64,000 nucleotides of DNA from Panagrolaimus kolymaensis (taxonomy: Eukaryota > Nematoda > Chromadorea > Rhabditida > Panagrolaimidae), in NCBI GenBank assembly GCA_028622995.1, contig JAJQJQ010000027.1:1-64000 (forward strand), in the 5' to 3' direction. The notes below the pieces were generated by a model that saw nothing but the letters and a program-made list of their open reading frames with translations, ran no database searches and was not told where the DNA came from. Position numbers and translations under genes: made by a program. This document shows positions 44,565-56,043 of the stretch, piece after piece. How positions within the stretch are numbered: position 1 is the first letter of the stretch; each line of letters starts with the position of its first letter.

Positions 44565-44913
44565 AATCAAAATAAAGCTAAAAAAATATGTATTTATACC
44601 TTTCTGGAAATGTGTTTGAAGCATTTTTTTACAATAAAATTAAATCATAGTGCGACGTAATTTATTACTAACTTTTTAACATTTTGTTTAAATAAACAAA
44701 GTAACATTTTTATTTTGCATGCAGTTTTTTTTTTCTTGGATGAAGTCACTAAATCAAATTATGAAGTGTATTATTTTTATATTCTTAAAATTCAGAATGC
44801 AATTGGGAAATTATTTATTTTTAGCTTTAATTTTTTTTAGAACAAACTAAAAATAAAAAAACAAAGGAAGGAAAACAAGGGTTATATTTTTGGGGGAAGT
44901 GGAATGAATCCGC
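44565..44913 (-). repeat. Stray duplicate of a cuticle collagen 3' flank
   Basis: About 350 bp directly repeated at 45978-46397, which is the 3' flank of the collagen gene at 46398-47398. Shared blocks include CAGAATGCAATTGGGAAATT and TTTTTGGGGGAAGTGGAATG. Similarity stops where the collagen stop codon would be. Insertions of tens of bases separate the copies, so the duplication is not very recent. Confidence 0.8.
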
Positions 44914-44940
44914 CTTTGTCGAATAAAAAGTTTTTATGTT

Positions 44941-45219
44941 TTATTTTTGCATAAACGTGCTAACAGACGGTCGTTGTTGTTGAACGACCGCGTTGGGTTC
45001 AGTTAAAAAAGGTTGTTGACTTTTTCTTTTCTTTTTTTTGTGACGTCTGTTCTCTTTGGGGATTATTTTTGTTAGCTTCCCGTGCGATCTGTTATAGTGT
45101 TTTATAGGATAACCAGAATTAGACAGACCAGAAACTTGATCCGACTCTTTTTTTTTTGTTGACCTTTTTTTTCTAAAGAAGAATGCCCTTTTGTTTATTA
45201 CAAAATCAAAAGTGCTCAT
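44941..45219 (-). CDS. Hypothetical basic small protein (92 residues), doubtful
   Basis: An ATG-initiated single frame starting MSTFDFVINKRAFFFRKKRS, very rich in Lys/Arg, with a KKKKRK cluster and ending STFMQK. No signal peptide or known domain. It sits directly upstream of a displaced copy of a collagen 3' flank, so it could use that flank as its 3' UTR, or simply be a chance frame. An 8-bp perfect hairpin lies within its 3' part (44968-44990). I cannot assign a function. Confidence 0.25.
   Translation of the reverse strand: MSTFDFVINKRAFFFRKKRSTKKKESDQVSGLSNSGYPIKHYNRSHGKLTKIIPKENRRHKKKKRKSQQPFLTEPNAVVQQQRPSVSTFMQK
44968..44990. repeat. Perfect 8-bp hairpin CGGTCGTT / AACGACCG
   Basis: Stem CGGTCGTT, loop GTTGTTG, stem AACGACCG. 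It is one of the few G+C-rich stretches in this AT-rich interval. Confidence 0.7.
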
Positions 45220-46397
45220 TCATTTTTTTTCCAATGATTTTTTAGAGTATTTTTTTTTGAATATTTAATTTTGATTTATTTTTTATTAATTAATTAAAGA
45301 CCTATATTTGGTTAATATAAAGATATTCAAATAAAGAGATTACACTTAGCAATCAAAAAAAATTGAAACTTTTTAAAATGTTTTTGAATGAGTAAAAAAA
45401 AATTATTATAGGCATCAATGATCCGAAATTCAAACGCCGAAGTCACGTTTGATAAGAATGCATCGAACGAAGAAAGAAATGAAGCAAGTCTAAAATTGTT
45501 TAAAGCTGTATCAACACACCGTTTTTCAGTATGGTGTGTTGTTGATATGTAATTTCTTGTTGGAATTTCAACTTTTTTTTCTAAATTTAAAATTAGAATT
45601 TTTTATTTCAACAATAATGTAATTTTTAAAGTTTCATTTTTACACTTTTTTTAAAAATAATTAATTTGCATTTATTTGTTTATTTGGGTTTTAATATAAC
45701 TATTGCATTTTTCTTAATAATAAAATGATATAAATATATTTGTAAATTTTTTCATATTATTATTTCAATGGTAGGAATTGAAATTACAAATTTTGGTGTT
45801 TTTCACTGCATGGATGATCGATGTGGATTTTGAAAGAAAAAAAATAAAGAATAAAGAAAATGTGGCAGAAAATTTTTTTTGAGCTTTTATTCGCTTTTTT
45901 TCACATGCTTTTACTTACATAGAGGGATTTAACAATAACGTTATGAGAATTGGAGCAGTATTAGACAAAGATTAAATCAAATCAAAATAAAGCTAAAAAA
46001 ATATGCATGTATGACTTTTAGAAAATGTGTTTGGCTTCAAAAGCATTTACTTCTTGTTACAATAAAATTAAATCATAATGCTGCAACGTAATTTTTTACA
46101 AACTTTTTAACATTTTGTTTCTTTATTTCTTTAATTTTTTTTATTTAAATAAACAAAGTATAACATTATTATTTTGCATGCAGTATTTTTTTTTTCTTGG
46201 ATGAAATCACAAAATCAAATTATGAAGTGTATTATTTTTATTTGCATAAAATTCAGAATGCAATTGGGAAATTATTTATTTTTAGCTTTAATTTTTTTTA
46301 TAAAATTTTCAGCTACATTTTTTAAGAATAAACTAAAGTAAAAAATATAGGAAGGAAAACAGGGGCAATATTTTTGGGGGAAGTGGAATGAATCCGC
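45220..46397. other. Intergenic, including the 3' flank of a collagen gene
   Basis: The right part (45978-46397) is the collagen 3' flank that has a duplicate at 44565-44913. An imperfect inverted repeat lies at 45509-45547 (TATCAACACACC facing GGTGTGTTGTTGATA). No convincing gene. Confidence 0.5.
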
Positions 46398-47398
46398 TTA
46401 TTGACGATGAACGAATACAGCGGATCGAGGAGGGCATGGACAATATGCTGCATCAGCACCAGGAAGGCCTGGACCACCAGGAGCACCAGGCTGACCATCG
46501 GTTCCAGCTGGGCCATGATTTCCAGCTTTGCCTGGTGGACCTTGAGGGCCAGGAGCACCATCAGTACCAGGATTTCCATTATTACCGGGAGAGCCATGAG
46601 CTCCAGGAGCGCCATTGGGACCTAAACAAAAATTTGAATTAAAAAAACGTCAAAGAAAATTATAAAACTAATGATCTTACCTTTAGGACCTGGAGAACCA
46701 ATACCTCTTTGACCATCTTGTCCAGCATCACCAGGAGCGCCAGGAACCCCAGGTTGACCGGGAGATCCTGCATCTCCAGCTGGACCTTCAGGCCCAGGAG
46801 CTCCATCTTTGCCTTGTACACCTGGAGCGCCGGGATTTCCATCAGGGCCGGATGGACCAGCGGGGCCTTAAACAAATTTATAAAGAACTTTTTTTTCTTC
46901 TAAAAATAAAAGCTTACCATCAGGGCCAGGATTACCAGGTAGACCAGCGGGACATTTTACGCAACTTGTATCATGTGGTGGACAAGTAATTGGAGCATAT
47001 GTGCTAGTATCATCTTCGCCTCGAGGTCCTTTTTCTCCAGGAATTCCAGGAGTTCCAGGCTCACCTGGTGGTCCAGGTGGACCAGGAGGACATTGTGGCT
47101 TAACTGGTTCACATTGACACCAAGCTGGTAATCCCTTGAAATCTTGACGTTTTTGACGGAAAATAGAATTGAAAGGATTTTCTCTTGGTTTTGTTGGTGG
47201 AGTAACACTAATTTGGATATCCATCAATTCAGTCCAAGCACTATCGGTTTCAACTCGAAAGACTTGAATTCCATCTTGAACTTCTTCATGAATTTCATTA
47301 ATAGTTTGATAAAGGCTTGGAATTACAATTAAACAAGACAAAATAGCAAGGGTTGAACAAAAAGATGCAAAACCAACAATAATTTTAGTTTCCGACAT
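46398..47398 (-). CDS. Cuticle collagen, tandem copy 1
   Basis: Exons 47398-46918, 46866-46681, 46621-46398, 296 residues. The N-terminal Col_cuticle_N domain includes a membrane-spanning signal anchor ([20 protein letters not shown] and following) and ends at a subtilisin-type cleavage site RQKRQ. Then come conserved cysteine clusters and Gly-X-Y blocks: [10 protein letters not shown], a short Gly-X-Y run, [11 protein letters not shown], a long interrupted Gly-X-Y run, and [11 protein letters not shown] before a short tail ending VHRQ. These secreted procollagens trimerise and build the nematode exoskeleton. It is clearly paralogous to the next collagen gene (49330-50392). An 18-bp perfect palindrome lies about 200 bp upstream. 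Confidence 0.95.
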
Positions 47399-49329
47399 TC
47401 TTTCGTCAAATTTTTTAAAATTTTTGACGATGAAACCCTGTGATATTCTGATTTTTTATTGAAAGCTTTTAAATGTTTTTATGTATATGTTTTTTGGAGG
47501 CGGAGCAGCAATTTGACTTTGGCTTTGATGATTGTCGCTAGCTTTTTTGAAGGACAAAAAACGCCCAAGAAAAAAAATGTATGAGAGGCAGCAGCTATGC
47601 AACGTTGCATAGAAACTTTTGGTGGATCCATCTTCATTTTCTCTATCTTCTTTTTTTTGATATCTTCTTTCTCTTCACAAAGGAATGTAAAAAACAGACA
47701 ATAAAAATCATCTTCATCAAAGAAATATGTAAGCGAAATCTATTTGAATCTCTTTTTTATATAAATCGGCACATTTCACTTCAACAGCTTTTTCTTCTTC
47801 TTTATAATTTTAAAATTCTGTGAGAAAGAAATAAATGAATGGATTTATCGCGGATTTATATGTTCTCTCTTCTGCTTCATTAAATTCTAAACCTTAATTT
47901 TTTTTTTTGTTAAAGGGGTTTTTTAAATCTGTTTTCTAACAAGTGATTATAATTTTAGGAGAAAAAAAATTGAAGGAAAGAAATTTTTTAAAAGGATTTT
48001 AGTTTCTAAATTTTTTATTCGACATTAAATATGTTAGTTGAGATTAACAAGTCTAAAATTAAAAAAAATTTCAAAAAAAAAATAACGAGGATTTTCTCTG
48101 TTGAATTTGCTTTTTGCCTTTAACATGTTTTCAAGTTATGACTAATTGTTTTAAGCTTATATTGTTTTTACTTAACAAAATCTTGCAGACAATGAAAAAA
48201 ATTCACAAAATTCTTTTCTTTTTTTAAAAAATAATTTTTCTTGATGTCGATTCTTTCAAAATAAAAATTTATTACATTTAGCAAATTATGAGTTAAATTA
48301 AAGCATAAAATAAAACAACTATCTTTTCATAATCATGTAACCTTTTTTTATTATCGTTGATTGATTTCTAAATTTTGAAAATTATTCTTTTTTTTTCAAT
48401 TTCTTTAAAATTGGCTCTTTTCCTCAAACGTTTTTAGTAATCATTTTTCTAGAACTTTCATAATTCCGCTTCAGTTCAACGTTCATTTTGCTTTTAAAAG
48501 AAAAAAATTCCAGAAACAAAAATTAACTCTTCGTTTAACTAACAGACATAACAAAAAAATAGGGGCGGTAGAAAAAAGAAGAAGAAAAAAAGCGATGAGT
48601 TAGAACAAAAGAAAGTTTCACGAAATTTCTTTATTTTTTCAACAAAAAAAAAAGCCATCATCCAGATCAAATGAAATTTTAATGGCCTTGAAAAGAGAAT
48701 CCACCTTTCATTGAGCCAAGCAGGCAGAAGAGCAAAAGATGCTCTGCTTTTTCATTTTATTTTTGTTTGTTTCAAAAAAAAATGGATGAAACTAGTTTGA
48801 CAAAGAAAATTTAACGTTTGTAAAAAACTATTTCAATGGTCGACATTCGACGACCAACGGCTGATTGGAGGGAAGATGAAAAAAAAATTCAAGCTGGTTT
48901 TAACGGATCATTAAAAAAAATTTAGAAGAAGAGAGTTATGTGACACAAAATAAATGAGATCTGCGACGTTTCCCTTTTTTTTAACGAAAAAAAAGAAGAA
49001 GACAAAGTTTAATTTGGTTGGAGATGTATGTGACTCACAAAATCTGATGACAAACTGCTACTTGCTTGCCTTTTTTTTTTTGCGTAATTATTATTTTTTT
49101 AAACGAGTTTTTCATTATTTTTTTATTCATATTATGCAAAAGCCAAAAAAAACCAAAGATGATGAGGGCCAAAGATAAGAATTAAAATTTGATGTTTTGC
49201 AATCGGAAGTATTAATAAAATGAGAAAAGATTTAAAAAAAGCAAAAATAAAGAAAGATTTTTTAGTTATTTAAAAATTGCACATGTTTTTTGTGGAACAT
49301 TTAGGAATTTGAAGTAATATGTTTGGTTT
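47399..49329. other. Intergenic between two collagen genes
   Basis: Promoter of collagen copy 1 and 3' flank of copy 2. It includes the 18-bp palindrome at 47595-47612 and otherwise AT-rich DNA with long poly-T and poly-A runs. No gene seen. Confidence 0.5.
47595..47612. promoter_or_regulatory. Perfect 18-bp palindrome upstream of collagen copy 1
   Basis: CTATGCAACGTTGCATAG reads the same on both strands. It lies 197 bp upstream of the collagen ATG. Each half holds ATGCAA, which resembles half sites for dimeric factors (POU or bZIP type). Function is inferred from position and symmetry only. Confidence 0.35.
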
Positions 49330-50392
49330 TCAAGAATCAAAATAACGATTATAAAAAACTGCTGAACGTGATGGACATGGACAATATGCGGCATCGGAAC
49401 CTAAAAAGAGGAATAATTTAAAAAGCGAAAAATTATTTTTGATTTTCGAAAGAAATTTTCCTTTCATAAGAAAAATCAAGCAACAATAAAAAAATTGTCG
49501 AACTTACCAGGTAATCCAGGACCACCATTTTCTCCTGGCTTTCCATTAGGTCCAGGGTTTCCTTTACTACCAGGAGCTCCAATAGCTCCTGGTGGACCTT
49601 CAACTCCATCTTTGCCTGGTTTTCCATTTGTTCCAGCTTCGCCTGCTTTTCCTGGATTTCCAGATGGTCCTTTTTTGCCAGGTGATGACATCTTTCTTTC
49701 TGTATTTTTTCCTTGTTTTCCAGGTAAACCTGGAGGTCCATTTTCTCCAGGAGGACCACCATCACCAGCTGGACCTCGAGGACCTGGAGCGCCTTTATTT
49801 CCCGTTTTTCCTGATTCGCCTTTTTTACCATCTGGTCCAGCAGGGCCAGGAGCGCCTAAAAACAAACTGAGTTAAAGAAAGGTCAAGGTTTAAAAAGGTA
49901 ATTACCATCTTCCCCTGGAGGCCCAGGTGCCCCAGCAGGGCATTTAACGCAGCTTGAATCATGTGGAGGACAAGTAATTGGAGCATGGGTACTTTTGTTA
50001 TCTTCACCTTTGGGACCTTTAACTCCTGGAATTCCTGGTTCACCTGGTGGCCCTGGTGGACCAGGAGGTCCAAGAGGACATTTAATTTTTATTGGTTCAC
50101 AATGGCACCAAGCTGGCAATCCTTTGTAATTTTGCCTTTTGGACCGGAAAATAGAATTAAATGGATTTTCTCTAGGCTTTGTTGGTGGAGTAACACTTAT
50201 TTGAATATCCATTAATTCCGTCCACGCACTATCGGTTTCAACTCGAAATACTTGAATTCCATCTTGAACTTCTTCATTTATTTCATTTATAACTTGATAT
50301 AAATTTGGAATAATCACAATACATGCAAGGATAGCAAAAGCTGATGAACCCGTGGCTAATCCAACAACAACCTTTATTTCTTTTGTGGACAT
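49330..50392 (-). CDS. Cuticle collagen, tandem copy 2
   Basis: Exons 50392-49906, 49855-49508, 49400-49330, 301 residues. The plan is the same as in copy 1: signal anchor ([20 protein letters not shown]), cleavage site RSKRQ, cysteine clusters [10 protein letters not shown] and [11 protein letters not shown], a long Gly-X-Y domain, then [11 protein letters not shown]. The stretch [20 protein letters not shown] through NPFNSIFR is identical to copy 1, while the Gly-X-Y regions differ greatly and this one is lysine-rich (for example [15 protein letters not shown], an imperfection in the triplet pattern). Intron positions are equivalent, so the pair arose by tandem duplication. A minus-strand TATA-like sequence (CTATAAAAAG) lies at 50447-50456. 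Confidence 0.95.
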
Positions 50393-51067
50393 TTTTTAGG
50401 TTTCGTTGGTTGATTAAAATGATGCTTTTTAGGTTTTTTGTAAATCCTTTTTATAGTTAATTAAAATTGCAATGCTCATTCATCATCAAGGATTTTAAGG
50501 CACTTATCTTCAAGATAATTTGCATTAGAAAGCCTCATTTCCAACTCCTCCTCCTCTTTTGACTCGGCAACTCCATTATTTTACTATTTATAATTATTTG
50601 AATAAAAGCAAATTATAAAAAAAATATAAAAATATATTTCAAAATTGGAAACTAACTAATTTTTTGTTCATTCATTCAAACCAGTTTTTTTTTTCTTTTA
50701 TTCAACAAAATTCGAAGTGAACTGTCTTTTTTTTCGAACAAAACGAAGCAACAACGCTTTTTGAGGATGTATGCCTACATACTTGAGAAGTTAGTCGGAT
50801 TCCGCCGTGAAATAATTGGATGAATGAAAGAATGCGAGAATCAAATTATTCGTAAAGAAAAATTGAGGAAAGAAAAAAACAAGTTTGTTTTAGAAATATA
50901 TTTTTTGTTGAGTTAATTATATTTTTTTATGCGATAATTAGTTAGATTATTCAGAGTCCATTGGTCAATGTCAAAGAAAAGTTATATTAAACATAAGAAA
51001 GAAAAAAATGATAATGGTTATAAAGAGGAGTTTTTAGGAGATTAAATAATGGAATTAGATGGGAGAT
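50393..51067. other. Upstream region of collagen copy 2
   Basis: Includes the TATA-like element at 50447-50456 on the minus strand. The remainder is AT-rich and shows no gene. Confidence 0.45.
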
Positions 51068-51402
51068 TTAAGGTTCATGTACGGTTCCTTCTGGAATTGG
51101 CCCTGAAAGAAAAATTTAAATTTTTTGAATAAAAATGTAAATTTCGGCTTTGATAAAAAAATCATTAATTCTTATTCTTTGTATAAAAATCAAAAATATT
51201 ACTTACATCCATCACCACCTGATTGAACTCCAGCACCTTCGGGTTTATTTTTAGGAACTTCAACTAAACCAATCCCAGTATTTTCTACCACCGTCTTAGC
51301 ACTTTCACTTCCATCATGAATTTGTTGCTGGGGCTTTGCATAAATTAAAGACACAATAGAAATTAGAAGAATAAAAGAAATAGCAAAACGTGTAAAGGAC
51401 AT
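51068..51402 (-). CDS. Small secreted peptide, unknown
   Basis: Exons 51402-51207 and 51102-51068 encode 76 residues. Signal peptide MSFTRFAISFILLISIVSLI with cleavage after YA. The mature peptide of about 54 residues starts KPQQQIHDGSESAKTV, has no cysteine and no dibasic cleavage sites, and is rich in Gly, Pro and acidic residues. It ends GGDGWPIPEGTVHEP across the splice junction. No family recognised. The two-exon frame, good splice signals and signal peptide argue for a real gene; it may be a secreted peptide or small matrix component. Confidence 0.6.
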
Positions 51403-52766
51403 TTTTTATTAAACAACTTTGAGTTAAACGTTTTACTCTAAAAAATAATGTTTATAAACGTTTTGAATTTAGTTTTGTTTTGATAACGAAAAACAAACAA
51501 AAAATCAGGTTTTTTATATGAAGAAAAATACACTTTGCTGAATTTTGTTTATTTTTGAACCTTGACATCATTGATTTGCTTTGCTTGATTGCATCTTTGG
51601 AACAACATGTTTTCTTTTTTTATTGGAAGAAAGGAGAAATAGCTTAGAAGTTATTAAAAATAATCATTTATGTGTTAGCTTTAATTATGCAAATGACATT
51701 CCAGCGTTATCAATCCCAAATTTAATCAACTATGAGATTTCCTAAATTTATGGGAAAATCAAAATGAAATGTTTGTAGAAAGTTTTCGACGGCAAAGTTG
51801 TTCAAGGTTCTTAAAGAAATTGCAAAAAAAAAAAAAAAAAAAATGGATTAAAAGTAATTATCTTATTTTTAAATGCAACAAGAAAAGTTTTTGAAAAATT
51901 CATTTCATTTTTCTCTTAGAGATTTTTGTAATAAATTTTTTTGCATGATATTTGTTTAAAAAAAACTCCATATCCAGGTGATGGTTCAAGATAATAAGGA
52001 GGTTTCGGTTTAATAACTAGCCTGAATTTAAATCTTTTATTTACTTGCCACAATGAATTTAGTTTATAAAGTATCATATATTTGTATAATATAAATATTT
52101 TCGTTAGTAAATCACAAAACTAGAACAACTTATTTATTTTTAGTTTTACACAAAATATTTTAACTTTCCTTTTCCAGCGTTTTTTTGTTGTTATTGTATA
52201 AATGTTTTCATTTCGATGCGCTCAATCGGCGAAAAAAAAAAGATATAAAAAAAGCCAATCGATTTTGTTATTGTAAAGAAGAAAAGAAAAAACAACAGAG
52301 ATGGGAAGTAGCAGTATTTTTTTAGTGTAGTTGCAGACATAAGAAAATCAAATCGGCGCACAAAATGTAATTTTTTTCTTTACATTTTTTGTTGTTGCAT
52401 TTGTTTTCGTTTTTATGGAGGCTTGATTTAATGATTGCTTATTTGCCATTTTCATAAACCCCTTTTAGTTGTTTTTTGACTTTTTTCATTTCTTTTTTTA
52501 ACCACCAAAATAACCTGAGGTTTTAAAGGCCTTTTTTGCTTTATGGGCAGGCAAGTAAACAACGAGCAAATAAACATGCGTTGCAGCCCAGCTTTAGATA
52601 TAAATTAAAAAAACTTTTTCTTTGGTTCCAAATGTGCGCCTTTGCCAATTGCCTTTTTTTATTTATCAAAAAAAAAGAAGATTCTCATCTATTTTTTGTT
52701 TATATATCCCATGACTTTTTAATTTATTAAATATATTTTAAAAATTTCAGCTCCATCGCAGCGACG
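51403..52766. other. Divergent intergenic region
   Basis: Between the small secreted peptide gene (minus) and the BTB gene (plus). It contains a minus-strand TATA-like CATATAAAAA at about 51511, a run of about 20 A at 51824, and an acceptor TTTCAG at 52750 just upstream of the BTB start. No gene seen. Confidence 0.5.
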
Positions 52767-55501
52767 ATGTCCGTGGAAACTGATCCAAATTATTCCCCCG
52801 TGATTATTTCTCCCAGAAAAAGAAAAATTGGTTTATTGAAATTAAGCGATTTTGAATTGGAAGAAAACGGAAATAAAGAAGAGGAAAAAAGAATAAAGAA
52901 AATAATAAAAAATATTTATTCACCCGTTATAAAATGCAAATTCTTTTCACTTGCGGAATTTGAACTTCTTAAAAAACAAAATTCTGAAAAAAGTAACAAT
53001 AATTCGGGTATTAAAAATACGAATTCAATCCAAGTTCAATCTTCTCCATCTGTGATTGTTATTGATGATGAAAATGATCTCAATTCCTCAGAAATTGAAA
53101 GCCAAGATATTTTTAATTTTAATGATAGTTTGAATTTGGAATTGACGGATGAAATGGAAATTTCTGGTTATGTGGATCAAACTTCTCAAGAAGATCTAGA
53201 TGATCAGGAAGATCACCAAGATGCTATAGTTATTCAAAATGAAACTCCTGAAGTTGTCATTATCGATGAAAATAATAATTCTAATCCCAGCACTGAATCC
53301 CAAAATCTTGATTCTAATATAATTGAAAATATGAAAAGAGTTGTGATAAAAGTTCCAGAATTAATTGGAATTTCTGATTTTATAAATCAATATTCTTCCC
53401 GAAATTTTCAATATTCCACACAACAAGAAGACGAACAACCTATTCAAGCTGAAATTGAAAGTGCAACAGTTTCAGTAGCCGCCAATATTATTCTTGATCC
53501 TGGCCTCCTTTCAACTGTAGCTTTACCATCTCCTCCTCCTCCATCACCACCTTCTGAAAACAATAATCATCCAGAATTGGAAAATAATACTATTACCATT
53601 GAAGACAATGAAGATGAAAACTTGCATGATAGTAGCACATCTGACGATTCCATGCATGGCAAAAGTAAAAGAGTTGAAAAAGATGGAAATGACGAAGGAG
53701 AAATCGTTCCATTAATTAAAAAATCCAAAATTAATCATCAAGATATAAGTTTTGCGAATCAGGATTCATTCAAAAATGGAACATTTGATACTATTATTTC
53801 CATAAATACTTGGGTAAGTTTTTTAAACAAATATTTTTATATTCCATCGAAATAATAAATATTTTTTTATTTTTGTAGAGAATGTGTGCTTCCTCCAAAA
53901 TTCTTCGAAAAGAAAGTACAGTATTCGCTGAAACAATGGATTCTAAAACAGACTTACAAAAATTAATTGTGAATCACATTAATTATGAAGATATGACTTA
54001 TTTGTTAGAAACTCTCAATAATATTAACAAAGTTGTTGTGACATTAGAAAATGTCAAAAAATTATCTTCCTTTAGTAAGCTTTTTTCGCTTTTTTCACTT
54101 TTTTCGAGTACATAAAAAATTATTTTGTTTTTTTAGGCAAAAAATTTGGTATTTCAAAACTCAAAGAAGCATGCAAAAATTTTATTAAAACCATGGTTCA
54201 AACTGATGCAGATTTTGCATTGAATTTGCTTCAAAATTCATCAAATATCAATAAAAATTTAATAAGCAAAAAAATTAATTCTCCAGAAGAATTGAAAGAA
54301 TTAAAGTCACAATGCATCGAAAGTTTGCGCAAAAATTTAAATCAAAATATCTTTAAAAAATTAACTGAAATTCCTGATTCTTTCGATATTATTAAAAAAA
54401 TTCTTCAAAATGATGAAATGAATGTGAGCGAAGAAGGATTATTTAATTTTTTTGTAAGTTCTTCCTTAAAATCATCAACAACAACAACAAGCTCAAGCTT
54501 GTTTGTGGAGAATGGAGAAAATTTTCTTAAAAACATAAAACTTGGTTCAATGGATTCAAAATTTCCATTCGAAATTACTCAAAAAAATACGGTAAAATTC
54601 TTTTTACATGACTTTCTAATTTTTTTTTTGACAATTTTTTACCCTTGAAAATCAAATATTTAATCAAAAATTTATTTTTCAATAAAGCTAAAATACAACA
54701 ACAAATTTTTTAGTTATCCACGCACAATTTATTGCTGCCACAATTATTGGAATTTGTTCATTTTCCAACAATGGGTATTGAATATTTAAATGAAAAATGT
54801 TGTAAGCAAATTAATTAATTGAAGCTATAAAAAAATATTAACTTTTGGTTTTCTTCTTTTTAGCAAAATTGGTTGCTGATGGTTTAATGGATTCGGATGA
54901 TTTCCATGCAATTAAAGAAGATGCCCTTCATAGATTTTCTGGTAATCCATATTGGCAGCCACGAAGTCGATTTGGTTGCAAACCTCGAAGTTGTAAGTTT
55001 TTTTAAAAAGAGGCAAAAAAAGATAAAAAAAATTTAACATAAACTTTTTTTCGAGAAATAATCATTCGAGTAATAATTAACATTCCATCTTCTTCTTTTA
55101 TAGTGATAACCCATTATTTACCATCTCGAGTTTTGGTAAACATCAACAAAACACTTTGTGTATTTATTTATTTTGGTCAAAAATCTTTGATTGATATATT
55201 ATTTTCCCAAAGCCCTTCCAATGGAAAATTTAAAGAAGAAATAGAAACCTTTCGATTTGGATTTTGGAAAAGTATAAAAATTGATGAAAATGCAATTAAT
55301 ATTCCATGTGTTCCATTACCTGAAGAAGAATTCAGCTATTATGTTTATGCCAGAAAATATAAAAACAAAAAAGTTGAAATTTGCATGGCTCCAAAGAAAA
55401 ATCAAGCTCAAAAACAAGACGATCAACGGCTGCTTGGTTTTATTAGTGGTTTTGTTGGCCTTCCTGAAACTGGTATTTATGAATATGAATTTAATTTTTA
55501 A
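52767..55501 (+). CDS. BTB-domain protein with a long acidic disordered N-terminus
   Basis: Six exons: 52767-53813, 53879-54074, 54137-54591, 54714-54801, 54864-54992, 55104-55501, about 770 residues. Residues 1-340 are low-complexity, acidic and Ser/Asn-rich, with an SPPPPSPP-like proline run and a basic cluster (SPRKRK). A BTB/POZ fold follows: FDTIISINTWRMCASSKILR, ESTVFAETM, NHINYEDMTYLLETL, VVVTLENVKKLSSFS and FGISKLKEACKNFI. Next is a BACK-like helical region (DADFALNLLQ...), and a C-terminal beta-rich domain that I do not recognise (LPSRVLVNINKTLCVFIYFG). BTB-BACK proteins often act as substrate adaptors for CUL3 ubiquitin ligases, but that is inference. A TTTCAG acceptor lies 17 bases before the ATG, probably trans-spliced. 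Confidence 0.7.
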
Positions 55502-56043
55502 GAATATGCTGGTAGTTGTTGTTATTGAGTTTAGCTATTTATAGTATTTTTTAAAATTCACAATAAGACATTCCAATTTTTATGTATTAAAAAACTTTTG
55601 TTTTACAAAAAGTATAGTCGCCATTTTGATTGCCATTGAATCTTTTCTTGTCATTGAATTTGTTTATATTTTGTGGAACATATATAATAAAGATATCATA
55701 AATTTTGGCTTTCGTTAAATCAAATCAAATAATTTTTTTTAAAGAAGCGCATGAACTTTGGCATAATGTTATGAAAATTTTGAGTAAAATTTTATTTTGT
55801 TGAAACAAAATTTGCAAACGCATTTTTTTATTTTCCTTCTAAAAAATCAAGCAGCACCTTTGAAAGGTGTTTTTAGAATTTTAGGGTATTTTTCACAAAG
55901 TATCAAATCAATCGAAAGAAAGTGCCATGAATATCAAACCAAATTTCAATTTCTTCAGTCTCGAAATCAATCAACTCTGAATTCAATCGAATATTATCAA
56001 TCTCAAATCAAATTTAATCAACTTGTTCTTCGTTCATCCAAAT
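55502..56043. other. Intergenic between BTB gene and secreted-protein gene
   Basis: 3' UTR of the BTB gene (AATAAA at about 55686) and promoter of the next gene, both on the plus strand. No other feature recognised. Confidence 0.45.

Noticed and set aside
46388..46642. Plus-strand frames across collagen copy 1
   Set aside because: Complement of Gly-X-Y coding; the minus frame has the collagen N-terminal domain and cysteine clusters.
49495..49875. Plus-strand Gly/Pro-rich frame that itself looks collagen-like
   Set aside because: Gly-Pro codons (GGN/CCN) read as Pro-Gly on the other strand, so antisense collagen mimics collagen; it lacks a signal anchor and cysteine clusters.
51820..51845. 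Run of about 20 A as a retroposon tail
   Set aside because: No coding or target-site signals next to it; homopolymer runs are common in this DNA.
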